NCBI RefSeq assembly: GCF_003950325.1
Contig: NZ_PXZH01000008.1
Span: 1-64,000 of the forward strand
Reading direction: 5' to 3'
DNA: 64,000 nucleotides
From: Vagococcus humatus
GTDB taxonomy: Bacteria > Bacillota > Bacilli > Lactobacillales > Vagococcaceae
Shown here: positions 34,552 through 45,515 of the stretch, in pieces
Position numbering within the stretch: position 1 is the first letter of the stretch
Layout of the letters: every line of letters begins with the position of its first letter
Made by a program: the position numbers and the translations under genes
Notes under the pieces: model-generated
Told to the model about the DNA's origin: nothing
The model's database searches: none
Seen by the model: only the letters and a program-made list of their open reading frames with translations

Positions 34552-35400
34552 ATGGAATTAATAGAAAAAGCCCCAGCAAAAATTAATCTAGGTCTAGATG
34601 TATTATCTAAACGACCAGATGGTTATCATGAATTAGAAATGATTATGACAAGTATCGATTTAGCAGATCGCTTAACCTTTCAACCACTTCCTACGAAAGA
34701 AATTGAAATTGTCACTAATTGTAGTTTTTTACCTTTAGATAAAAAGAATAATATTTATCAAACAGTGCAGTTGTTACAACAGAATTATGGTGTTAATGAA
34801 GGGGTTAGAATTCATTTGCAAAAAGAAATTCCTGTAGCAGCTGGTTTAGGTGGAGGAAGTAGTGATGCAGCTGCTACATTGCGAGGCTTAAATCGTTTGT
34901 GGCAGTTAAATCTTCCGATGACTGAATTAGAACAATTAGGAGATGCAATTGGAACAGATGTGCCCTATTGTGTACAAGGTAAAACATCAAGAGTGACTGG
35001 CCGAGGGGAAATTGTGACTACACTCCCTCCTATTCCGCCATGTTGGGTAGTAGTGGCTAAACCTAAAGTCAGTGTTTCTACTGGAAAAATTTTTAAATTA
35101 GTGGCTGTTGAAGAGTTGTATCATCCAAATATTTCGGCGATTGAAGCCGCTATTTTGGAACAAAATTATTTTGAGATGGTCAATCATTTAGGTAATTCTT
35201 TAGAGCCAGTGACAGCGAAGCGTTATCCTCAAGTTCATCTGTTAAAAGAAAAATTTATGCAGTTTGGAGCTGACGGGGCAGTTATGAGTGGCAGTGGTCC
35301 TACTGTTTTTGGTTTGTGTCATAAGTATTCCCGAGCTAAAAGGGTGTATAACGGCTTGAAAGGTTTTTGCGATCATGTAAGTATTGTGCGAACTTTATAA
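34552..35400 (+). CDS. ispE: 4-diphosphocytidyl-2-C-methyl-D-erythritol kinase (IspE)
   Basis: GHMP kinase, 282 aa. The N-terminus KAPAKINLGLDVLSKRPDGYHE and the ATP loop AAGLGGGSSDAAATLRGLN near 95-113 are typical, with GSGPTVFG near 247-254. In the MEP pathway IspE phosphorylates CDP-methylerythritol. Most Lactobacillales make isoprenoids by the mevalonate route and keep ispE as an orphan; no other MEP gene is in this window. ATG 34552 is preferred over a GTG at 34537 because GTGAGGTGG, which contains that GTG, is the ribosome site. Confidence 0.9.
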   Translation: MELIEKAPAKINLGLDVLSKRPDGYHELEMIMTSIDLADRLTFQPLPTKEIEIVTNCSFLPLDKKNNIYQTVQLLQQNYGVNEGVRIHLQKEIPVAAGLGGGSSDAAATLRGLNRLWQLNLPMTELEQLGDAIGTDVPYCVQGKTSRVTGRGEIVTTLPPIPPCWVVVAKPKVSVSTGKIFKLVAVEELYHPNISAIEAAILEQNYFEMVNHLGNSLEPVTAKRYPQVHLLKEKFMQFGADGAVMSGSGPTVFGLCHKYSRAKRVYNGLKGFCDHVSIVRTL

Positions 35401-35432
35401 AAAAAGAAGAGGCTAGCCTCTTCTTTTTTTTA
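35399..35432 (+). terminator. Bidirectional terminator after ispE
   Basis: Perfect palindrome AAAGAAGAGGCTAGCCTCTTCTTT flanked by A and T runs, at convergent gene ends. Confidence 0.85.
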
Positions 35433-35439
35433 GATTAAA

Positions 35440-36126
35440 TTAGATTAAATCAAGGACTTTTCCAATTGGTAAAATAACTCCTTGTCTAGGATCATCTAGG
35501 GCTTGGATAAAATCTTCAGGATTTTGATTGATTAAAGGGAAGGTATTGAAGTGAATAGGCACTACTTGATTTGCTTGAATCCATCTAGCTGCTTTGGCTG
35601 CTTCTTTTGGCCCCATAGTAAAGTTATCTCCAATAGGTAAGAAAGCGTAGTCTAGTTGGTGGCTGTGGCCAATGAGTTTCATGTCATAAAATAAACCAGT
35701 ATCACCTGCATGATAAATAGCTTTGCCTTCAGCTTCTAGTACAAAGCCAGCAGCTAAACCTAACGTGATTAAACTGCCGTCACTTTCTTCGTAAGTGGAT
35801 CCATGAATCGCAGAAGTCATAAAAAGTTTACCAAAATCAAAGTTATAGGCTCCTCCAGGTTGCATACCATGAGTTTTGAGCCCTTTGTTAGCAAAGTAAG
35901 TCGCTATTTCAAAATTAGCAATAATGGTGGCGTCATTTTGACGAGCGATAGCTTCTGTATCACCAATGTGGTCATTGTGGGCATGTGTCAGTAAAATATA
36001 GTCTACTTGAAGATCTGAAACGGTTAAATCAGATAAAGGGTTGTCTGTAATATATGGGTCGATAATCAGTCGGCTCTTTTCTGTTTCAATCTGCAAACAA
36101 GCCTGTCCGTGCCAAGAAATTTTCAT
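35440..36126 (-). CDS. Metal-dependent hydrolase, UPF0173/YtkL family
   Basis: Metallo-beta-lactamase-fold protein, 228 aa. MKISWHGQACLQIE at the start, the metal motif HAHNDHIGD near residues 52-60, YHAGDTGLFYDM near 137-148 and VPIHFNTFP near 195-203 supply the usual His/Asp ligands. The UPF0173 family has no settled substrate. ATG 36126 has GGAGGAAA upstream; the longest frame (36171) has no ribosome site. It is a single gene, divergent from metG. Confidence 0.87.
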   Translation of the reverse strand: MKISWHGQACLQIETEKSRLIIDPYITDNPLSDLTVSDLQVDYILLTHAHNDHIGDTEAIARQNDATIIANFEIATYFANKGLKTHGMQPGGAYNFDFGKLFMTSAIHGSTYEESDGSLITLGLAAGFVLEAEGKAIYHAGDTGLFYDMKLIGHSHQLDYAFLPIGDNFTMGPKEAAKAARWIQANQVVPIHFNTFPLINQNPEDFIQALDDPRQGVILPIGKVLDLI

Positions 36127-36236
36127 AGTAAAGTTTCCTCCTTTAAGTGTGGGATTTATCCTTATAACCATATTGTAACATGATAAAAAAGCGTTACCAA
36201 AAAGGAAGAAGAAAACTGAGGAGAATATTTAACCTT

Positions 36237-36266
36237 TTGAGCTTTTTTTTAAAAATATGGTATACT
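36237..36266 (+). promoter_or_regulatory. Promoter of metG
   Basis: TTGAGC, an 18-bp spacer and an extended -10 TGG-TATACT (36258-36266). No T-box element is visible in the 60-nt leader. Confidence 0.6.
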
Positions 36267-36304
36267 GTTATGGAAATCTTAATCAGGAGAGACTGCTTTT
36301 CTAA

Positions 36305-38332
<2,028 letters not shown>

Positions 38333-38401
38333 ATAATTAGAAAACGATTGAAGGGAGATATCATCTCTTTTCAGTCGTTTTCATTGTTTAGGAGGAAAGA
38401 C

Positions 38402-39171
38402 ATGAATATTTTTGATACACATACCCATCTTAATGCAGAGCAGTTTAAAGAAGATATTCCAGAAGCTATTGCTCGCGCTAAAGAGTTAGCTGTGACCAAA
38501 ATGGCAGTGGTAGGGTTTGACGCTTTAACTATTGAAAAGTCATTAGAATTAAGTCAAAACTACTCAGAAATTGTCAGTATTATTGGTTGGCATCCGACTG
38601 AGGCAGGTAGCTATACGAAAGATGTAGAGCAGAAGTTACAGAAATTGTTAGAGAGACCTAAAGTAGTTGGGTTAGGAGAAATAGGGTTAGATTATTATTG
38701 GATGGAAGACCCTAAAGAAGTTCAAGAAAAAGTCTTCCGAAGACAAATAGGAATCGCTCGGGAAATGAATTTACCTATTAGCGTGCATACCCGAGATGCT
38801 TTGGAAGATACTTATCGTATTTTAAAAGAAGAAAAAATTCATCAAGTTGGCGGGATTATGCATAGTTTTAGTGGAGATGAGGAATGGATGGAACGTTTCT
38901 TAGATTTAGGCATGCATATTTCCTTTAGTGGAGTTGTAACCTTTAAAAAGGCCTTAGACGTCAAAGAGGCTGCTAAACGGGTACCATTAGATAGAATGCT
39001 TGTTGAAACTGATGCTCCTTATCTTGCCCCTGTACCTTACCGAGGAAAACGGAATGAACCAGGCTATACCCGTTATGTTGTAGAGTATTTAGCTGAACTT
39101 CGTCAGTTGTCTGTTGAAGAAATATCTGAAAGAACATGGACAAATGCCCATAATTTATTTAAAATCAAAGC

Positions 39172-39175
<4 letters not shown>
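38402..39175 (+). CDS. tatD: TatD-family metal-dependent deoxyribonuclease
   Basis: 257 aa, TIM-barrel amidohydrolase-like nuclease. [12 protein letters not shown] at the start gives the first His pair, [11 protein letters not shown] the central Glu, PISVHTRDA and GIMHSFSG further ligands, and [10 protein letters not shown] the last Asp. TatD members (YabD) are 3'-5' DNases in repair and turnover. ATG 38402 has AGGAGGAAAG upstream; the longest frame begins 54 nt earlier without one. The stop overlaps the rnmV start as ATGA. Confidence 0.9.
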
Positions 39176-40653
<1,478 letters not shown>

Positions 40654-40669
<16 letters not shown>

Positions 40670-40692
40670 AAATCTGTGGATATCTTATTTTT
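40654..40692 (+). terminator. Terminator after ksgA
   Basis: AAATAAGATATCCACA (40654-40669) pairs perfectly with TGTGGATATCTTATTT (40675-40690), then T residues. Confidence 0.85.
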
Positions 40693-40767
40693 AATTGTCT
40701 AGTTAATAATTATTTGTGGATAAATCGCTTACTTATTAACAAAAAATGGGGATAAATAAACAACGCA

Positions 40768-40806
40768 TAAAAAAACTCAACTTATTCACAAGTTGAGTTT
40801 TTTGAA
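40768..40806 (-). terminator. Terminator after the multisugar ATPase gene
   Basis: AAAACTCAACTT pairs with AAGTTGAGTTTT, with an A run upstream that is a T run on the minus strand. It lies 34 nt past the stop of the minus-strand gene and can also act on the plus strand. Confidence 0.75.
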
Positions 40807-40839
40807 AATTTGGTAATAAGACCAAATTGAGGGGGTTAA

Positions 40840-41943
40840 TTAGCGAATAACTTCTTCTGTTTCTGTGTCAAAGAAGTGACTCTTATTTAAATTAAAGGCT
40901 AAATCTACATGTTCACCTGGACGATATTCAGAACGAGCATCTACTTTAGAAATAAATTCTGTATCGCCAATCATTGTGTAAAGCATTGTTTCAGCACCTA
41001 AAAGTTCTGCTACAACTACTTCAGATTTAATAACTGTTTCAGGTTGTGCTTGTAGAGCAATTGGTTCACTATGAATATCTTCTGGTCGAATACCAAAAAT
41101 TAAATCTTTGCCTTCATAACCTTTTTCTCGTAATACTTTATATTTTCCTTCTGGTAAAGTTAATTTAAAGCCATGTTGATTAGAGATAACGCCGTTGTTT
41201 AGAGTCACGTTAAAGAAGTTCATAGCTGGTGATCCGATAAAGCCTGCTACAAAGGCATTATTAGGTGTATCATACACTTCTTTTGGTGAACCAATTTGTT
41301 GAACAAAACCATCTTTCATGATAACAATACGGTCTGCCATAGTCATAGCTTCAGTTTGGTCATGGGTTACATAAATAGTAGTTGTTTCTAGACGACGGTG
41401 TAATTTAGCAATTTCAGCACGCATGGCTACCCGTAACTTAGCATCTAAGTTAGATAAAGGTTCATCCATTAAGAATACTTTAGCATCTCGTACAATAGCT
41501 CGTCCTAAAGCAACCCGTTGACGTTGTCCACCAGATAAAGCAGCTGGTTTACGTTGTAAATATTCTGTTAATCCTAAAATTTCAGCAGCATCTTCAACCC
41601 GACGTTTAATATCTTCTTTTGGATATTTACGTAATTTCAAACCAAATGCCATATTATCAAACACAGTCATATGTGGATATAAAGCGTAGTTCTGGAATAC
41701 CATGGCAATGTCTCTATCTTTTGGAGCGACATCATTCATCATGCGGTCGCCAATCCATAATTCGCCTTCTGAAATATCTTCAAGTCCTGCAATCATCCGA
41801 AGAGTTGTTGATTTACCACAACCAGAAGGACCAACAAAGACAATAAATTCTCGGTCTTTAATATCTAAATTAAAATCAGTGACAGAATAAAAGTCATTGT
41901 TTTCGTATTTTTTATAAATATGTTTTAAAGCGATTTCCACCAT
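40840..41943 (-). CDS. msmX: Multisugar ABC transporter ATPase (MsmX/UgpC type)
   Basis: 367 aa. ABC domain with GPSGCGKSTT near 38-47, [14 protein letters not shown] near 136 and LMDEPLSNLD near 158, then a C-terminal MalK-type regulatory/OB domain (IGSPAMNFFNVTL onward, GIRPEDIHSEP). Such ATPases serve several sugar permeases; none is nearby, which fits a shared ATPase. The ATG follows AGGACGGGG. A cre site adjoins the -10 TATACT box, so glucose repression is likely. Confidence 0.9.
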   Translation of the reverse strand: MVEIALKHIYKKYENNDFYSVTDFNLDIKDREFIVFVGPSGCGKSTTLRMIAGLEDISEGELWIGDRMMNDVAPKDRDIAMVFQNYALYPHMTVFDNMAFGLKLRKYPKEDIKRRVEDAAEILGLTEYLQRKPAALSGGQRQRVALGRAIVRDAKVFLMDEPLSNLDAKLRVAMRAEIAKLHRRLETTTIYVTHDQTEAMTMADRIVIMKDGFVQQIGSPKEVYDTPNNAFVAGFIGSPAMNFFNVTLNNGVISNQHGFKLTLPEGKYKVLREKGYEGKDLIFGIRPEDIHSEPIALQAQPETVIKSEVVVAELLGAETMLYTMIGDTEFISKVDARSEYRPGEHVDLAFNLNKSHFFDTETEEVIR

Positions 41944-41988
41944 TTTTTTCCCCGTCCTTTAATCATTTACTTGTTACTTATAGTATAA

Positions 41989-42002
41989 TGAAAGCGTTAA
42001 CG
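41989..42002 (-). promoter_or_regulatory. cre (CcpA) site at the msmX promoter
   Basis: TGAAAGCGTTAACG on the plus strand matches TGWAANCGNTNWCA except for the last base. On the minus strand it sits immediately before TATACT, in the spacer of the msmX promoter, a position for repression. Confidence 0.65.
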
Positions 42003-42072
42003 AGATTGTATGGCAATCTGCACAATAAATTAAAGGTATTTTTGGCAGAATGAAAGAAAGAAGGAAGATTAA

Positions 42073-42498
42073 ATGAATATTGCCTTAATTGCACATGACC
42101 GAAAAAAAGATCAAATGGTAGCATTTGTAACAGCCTACCGAGAAATTTTAAAAGAACACCAACTTTTTGCTACAGGGACAACAGGTTTAAGAGTGGAAGA
42201 AGCAATTGAACTACCTGTTCACCGGTTTCAGTCAGGACCCTTAGGAGGAGATCAACAGATTGGGGCTCGAATTGCAGAAAATGATATGGATTTGATTATT
42301 TTTCTAAGGGATCCTTTAGCTGCTCAGCCACATGAACCAGATGTTAATGCTTTGATTCGGTTAAGTGATGTTTATGCAGTACCTTTAGCTACTAATATTG
42401 CTACTGCCGAAGTATTAATTAGAGGATTATCCAAAGGGTTAATGGATTTTAGAGAAATCACTCATGATCAGCTAACTCAACCGATTAATGCTCATTAA
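42073..42498 (+). CDS. mgsA: Methylglyoxal synthase
   Basis: Converts dihydroxyacetone phosphate to methylglyoxal, a bypass that relieves sugar-phosphate stress. 141 aa. [16 protein letters not shown] at the start, [11 protein letters not shown] for phosphate binding near 37-47, [14 protein letters not shown] near 55-68 and [18 protein letters not shown] near 73-90 carry the catalytic Asp and His. AAGAAGGAAG precedes the ATG. It is divergent from msmX; the 129-nt gap holds a cre site and a palindrome. Confidence 0.94.
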   Translation: MNIALIAHDRKKDQMVAFVTAYREILKEHQLFATGTTGLRVEEAIELPVHRFQSGPLGGDQQIGARIAENDMDLIIFLRDPLAAQPHEPDVNALIRLSDVYAVPLATNIATAEVLIRGLSKGLMDFREITHDQLTQPINAH

Positions 42499-42569
42499 TT
42501 TTTCTTAAAAGAGCTTTTAAATAGAGTAAATTGTGCTAATATAGTAATTGGTAGCGATACCAAAATAAA

Positions 42570-42684
42570 CAGAGTAGAAAATAAAGCGTTAAGTGTTGTA
42601 GGATGGGATGTTGCCTACCAAACGAAGAATGTTCAATCATTCGCGGTTTTATTTTCGCATTCGCTGCAGTTTGTGGCTACTCTA
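42570..42684 (+). ncRNA. Tetrahydrofolate (THF) riboswitch
   Basis: P1 pairs AGAGTAG (42571-42577) with CTACTCT (42677-42683); P2 pairs AAAATAAA with TTTATTTT; P3 pairs GTAGG with CCTAC; P4 pairs GAATG with CATTC. The conserved strings GCGTTAAGTG, GGGATGTTGCC, AACGAAG and CGCGGT match the class I THF (folT) riboswitch. P1 ends directly at the ribosome site (42684-42692), so control is probably at translation. It fits the folate transporter gene downstream. Confidence 0.85.
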
Positions 42685-42700
42685 TGGAGGAGTTTTGAAA

Positions 42701-43225
42701 GTGCGTACAAAGAAATTAAGTACCAAAGGCATTGCGTTAATGGGGATTTTAATGGGACTTCAATTGATTTTTACCCGTTTTTTAGCAATTGAAACCCCGA
42801 TTGTTCGAGTTAGCTTTACTTTTATTGCCACGGTTATCATGGCAATGATTTTTGGACCGTTATTAACAGGTGTTTGTTCGACATTATCTGATTTTATTGG
42901 AATTATGTTATTTCCTAAAACAGCCCCTTATTTTCCTGGTTTTTCTTTATCAGCTTTTATAACAGGAATTATTTACGGTGTATTTTTCTATAAAAAAGAG
43001 ATGAGTTTAAAACGAGTCATTATAGCTAATTTAATCGTTAATATCGTAGTAGATATTTGTATGAATACGCTATGGTTATACATGATAATGGGACCTGCAG
43101 CGATTGCTCAGTTTCCAGTTAGATTAATTAAAATTTGTATTTTATTCCCAATTCGAGTAGCTATTATGTTTGCTCTAGGAAATCAAGGACTATTAAAACA
43201 GCAAGTCATTCGGTTTCAACAATAA
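42701..43225 (+). CDS. folT: Folate-family ECF transporter S component
   Basis: 174-aa membrane protein with six helices. STKGIALMGILMGLQLIFTRFL and RVSFTFIATVIMAMIFGPLLTGVCSTLSDFIG (near 42-74) are typical of FolT. Starts with GTG 42701 with TGGAGGAG 8 nt upstream; the longest open frame runs back through the riboswitch and is not credible. No ECF A or T genes adjoin, so it uses a shared module. The THF riboswitch independently supports folate as substrate. Confidence 0.88.
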   Translation: MRTKKLSTKGIALMGILMGLQLIFTRFLAIETPIVRVSFTFIATVIMAMIFGPLLTGVCSTLSDFIGIMLFPKTAPYFPGFSLSAFITGIIYGVFFYKKEMSLKRVIIANLIVNIVVDICMNTLWLYMIMGPAAIAQFPVRLIKICILFPIRVAIMFALGNQGLLKQQVIRFQQ

Positions 43226-43246
43226 TTAATTAAAAAAACATCCACT

Positions 43247-43279
43247 AAGCAATAGGTGATAGACCTATTGCTTTTTTAT
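43247..43279 (+). terminator. Terminator after folT
   Basis: AAGCAATAGGT pairs with ACCTATTGCTT, followed by a T run that abuts the next promoter. Confidence 0.85.
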
Positions 43280-43308
43280 TTGACAAACAGATAAAAGAAT
43301 AATAAGAT
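43280..43308 (+). promoter_or_regulatory. Strong promoter of the trpXYZ leader
   Basis: TTGACA (43280-43285), exactly 17 bp, TAAGAT (43303-43308). Transcription would begin near 43315, giving an untranslated leader of about 320 nt before trpX. Confidence 0.8.
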
Positions 43309-43345
43309 ATTGATTAAAGTAAGATGAAAAAGGGAGGTCCTATTA

Positions 43346-43408
43346 ATGAACACAATCAAGTCTACGAAACAACCAATGGCAATTCTTTGGCAAATCTGGC
43401 GTAGATGA
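43346..43408 (+). CDS. Trp-containing leader peptide (20 aa)
   Basis: Small open frame with GGGAGG 9 nt before its ATG. The peptide is MNTIKSTKQPMAILWQIWRR, with Trp15 (43388-43390) and Trp18 (43397-43399) close to the TGA stop (43406-43408). Two Trp in 20 residues is far above the usual rate of about one per hundred. The stop codon touches the first of a series of alternative RNA stems. This is the layout of a ribosome-sensed attenuator peptide. Too short for the usual gene finders. Confidence 0.72.
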   Translation: MNTIKSTKQPMAILWQIWRR

Positions 43409-43562
43409 GTTGTGTGTATGAAGAGACCTTTCATAGATACAACTTTGAATTTAAACATTCATTGAGGTATCTATGCGCAAAGATTTGCTTAACTAATCTA
43501 AGTAATTGATCTAAACAATTAACTTACCGCATAGAGAAAATCTATGCGGTATTTTGCTTATT
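43408..43562 (+). ncRNA. Relay of mutually exclusive leader stems upstream of trpX
   Basis: Pairs found by eye: 0:1 = 43408-43422 with 43430-43444 (6+6 bp); 1:2 = 43432-43440 with 43467-43475 (9 bp, perfect); 2:3 = 43470-43477 with 43528-43535 (8 bp, perfect); 3:4 = 43527-43535 with 43541-43549 (9 bp, perfect); 4:5 = 43546-43555 with 43571-43579 (9 bp with one bulged A). Strand 5 is also the left arm of the terminator. Each stem excludes the next. Confidence 0.7.
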
Positions 43563-43613
43563 AACCGAGTAAAAACCGCTACCTTTAGTTAGTGGTTTTT
43601 ACTCGGTTTTTTT
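43563..43613 (+). terminator. Attenuator terminator before trpX
   Basis: 15-bp stem (43563-43577 with 43594-43608, core CCGAGTAAAAACC/GGTTTTTACTCGG), a 16-nt loop and TTTTTTT. It lies inside the leader, 24 nt before the trpX start, so it must be bypassed for expression. Confidence 0.85.
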
Positions 43614-43636
43614 ATAAATAAAAGGAGGATAAAAAA

Positions 43637-44626
43637 ATGGGGAGAAAAGGTTTATACAGTATTTTAATAGTGATTGGGGTATTAGTTGGTAGTACATTTA
43701 TAACAAAAGATGAGCCTTTTATGTTGAAAGAAAAGCAGCCTAAAATTGGTGTACTTCAGTTTGTTAGTCATCCTGCATTAGATGAAATTTATCAAGGTTT
43801 TTTGTCTGAGCTAAATAAACAAGGCTATAAAGACGGAAAGAATATTAAACTAGTGTTTCAAAATGCTCAGGGGGATCAAAATAAATTGTTAACTATGAGC
43901 CAGTATTTAAGAGAAGAAAAAGTTTCTGTCAGTGTAGGGATTGCGACACCAAGTGCACAAGCCCTAGCCAATGTGATGTCTGATAAGCAGCCAGTGGTAT
44001 TAGGTGCTGTTTCAGATCCTAAAGCAGCAGGTCTTGTGAGTAATAATGAACATCCTGGTGGGTATATAACTGGTGTAAGTGATCAAGCACCTGTGAAAGA
44101 ACAAATCCAGTTAATGAAAGAATTATTACCTAACTTGAAACGAGTAGGAATTTTATATAGTTCATCAGAAGATAATTCTAGTGCTCAAGTTAAAAAATTT
44201 AAGCAACTGGCGCCTAGTGATTGGGATGTGAAGGAATATAGTGTTCCAACACATAATGAAATTAAGCAAATGACTCAAGTTATGGTTCAGGAGGTTGAGG
44301 CTATTTATATCCCAATTGATAATACTATTGCAGATGGATTAGAAATGGTGGTTCAGTTAGCTGATGACAAAAAGGTGCCGATTATTCCTTCAGCTGAAAC
44401 CATGGTAGAAGCTGGGGGGTTAGCTACAGTTGGCATTAATCAATTTAAGCTAGGGGAGCAAACTGCTAAGATGACCATTGATATTTTAGAACATAAGAAA
44501 AAACCAGGGGATATGCCGATTTATACATTTAACACAGGGGATAAGGTCATTAATCAGAAAAAGGCAGAAGAACTGGGGATTAAGATTCCTAAACAATTAA
44601 CTAGTTATTTGAAAGTATTGGATTAA
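43637..44626 (+). CDS. trpX: ABC transporter substrate-binding protein, TrpX type
   Basis: 329 aa, COG2984-like. Residues 6-22 are a hydrophobic anchor/signal with no lipobox Cys. The periplasmic-binding fold shows KIGVLQFVSHPALDEIYQGF near 36-55, DGKNIKLVFQNAQGDQNKL, GIATPSAQALAN and EAIYIPIDNTIADGL. AAGGAGG lies 9 nt before the ATG. First gene of a three-gene importer. In streptococci this family (TrpXYZ) is linked to tryptophan; the Trp-coded leader peptide upstream supports that here. Confidence 0.82.
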   Translation: MGRKGLYSILIVIGVLVGSTFITKDEPFMLKEKQPKIGVLQFVSHPALDEIYQGFLSELNKQGYKDGKNIKLVFQNAQGDQNKLLTMSQYLREEKVSVSVGIATPSAQALANVMSDKQPVVLGAVSDPKAAGLVSNNEHPGGYITGVSDQAPVKEQIQLMKELLPNLKRVGILYSSSEDNSSAQVKKFKQLAPSDWDVKEYSVPTHNEIKQMTQVMVQEVEAIYIPIDNTIADGLEMVVQLADDKKVPIIPSAETMVEAGGLATVGINQFKLGEQTAKMTIDILEHKKKPGDMPIYTFNTGDKVINQKKAEELGIKIPKQLTSYLKVLD

Positions 44627-44642
44627 GAAAGGATGTATCAAG

Positions 44643-45515
44643 ATGATTATTACAACAGTTGGACAAGGGTTAATCATGAGTATTTTAGGTATTGGTCTTT
44701 TTTTAACTTATCGAATTTTAGATTTTCCAGATATGACTACAGAAGGAAGTTTTCCTTTAGGTGGTGTGGTAAGTGTCACAGCTATTACTTACGGAGTGTC
44801 TCCCTTACTGGCTACTTTTTTAGGGATATTAGCAGGAAGTTTAGCGGGATTGATGACTGCCCTTCTTTATACTAAAGGGAAAATTCCCGTTCTGTTATCA
44901 GGTGTATTAGTGATGACCTCTCTTCATTCTGTGATGTTGTTTATCATGCAAAAAGCGAGTATCAGTTTGTATCATTTCCCTCATATTTTTGAGTATGGGA
45001 GAGGAATAAAAGGGGCTCCTTCACAGTTTGAATTAATAGTGATTGGTGTAGTAGCGTTAACTATCTTAATTGGCTTGATTACTTATTTTTTCCAAACGGA
45101 TTTAGGTCAAGCTTATGTGGTGACAGGTGATAATGAAGTGATGGCTAGAGCTATGGGCATTCAAACTAATCGTATGAAAACTTTAGGACTTATGCTATCG
45201 AATGGCATTGTGGCGTTAAGTGGCAGTTTAATGGCACAAAGTGAAGGATATGCTAGCTTGAATAAAGGGATTGGGGTTATTGTGATTGGTTTAGCTTCTA
45301 TTTTAATCGGAGAGATGTTATTTCAAGAATTGAATTTTACGGAACGGCTTTTAGCAGTAGTGGTTGGCAGTATTATTTATCAATGTGTCATTATTACGTT
45401 AATTAAATTAGGGGTTAATACGAATTATCTAAAAATATTTTCATCAGGTATTTTAACCATGTGTTTATTATTTCCTATGTTTCAAAAGAAAGTCAAAGGA
45501 GGTATGTTTGTATGA
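44643..45515 (+). CDS. trpY: ABC transporter permease, TrpY type
   Basis: 290 aa, about eight hydrophobic helices, COG4120-like (branched-chain-permease fold). FLTYRILDFPDMTTEGSFPLGG near 21-42 is typical of the family; the EAA-like loop lies near MARAMGIQTNRMKTLGL (165-181). GAAAGGATG precedes the ATG. It is 16 nt after trpX and overlaps trpZ by 4 nt. Confidence 0.85.
   Translation: MIITTVGQGLIMSILGIGLFLTYRILDFPDMTTEGSFPLGGVVSVTAITYGVSPLLATFLGILAGSLAGLMTALLYTKGKIPVLLSGVLVMTSLHSVMLFIMQKASISLYHFPHIFEYGRGIKGAPSQFELIVIGVVALTILIGLITYFFQTDLGQAYVVTGDNEVMARAMGIQTNRMKTLGLMLSNGIVALSGSLMAQSEGYASLNKGIGVIVIGLASILIGEMLFQELNFTERLLAVVVGSIIYQCVIITLIKLGVNTNYLKIFSSGILTMCLLFPMFQKKVKGGMFV

Noticed and set aside
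42608-42700. N-terminal extension of FolT
   Set aside because: The stretch is the THF riboswitch aptamer; the GTG at 42701 has a proper ribosome site.
43276-43458. 60-aa open frame on the minus strand in the trpX leader
   Set aside because: It is antisense to the leader promoter and leader peptide, with no ribosome site; the plus-strand signals explain the region.
43315-43636. T-box riboswitch in the trpX leader
   Set aside because: No T-box sequence (AGGGTGGNACCGCG-like) or specifier loop is visible; the Trp leader peptide and relay stems explain the leader better.
44633-44875. 80-aa open frame overlapping trpY in another frame
   Set aside because: Tyr/Arg/Phe-rich shadow with no ribosome site of its own; trpY covers it.
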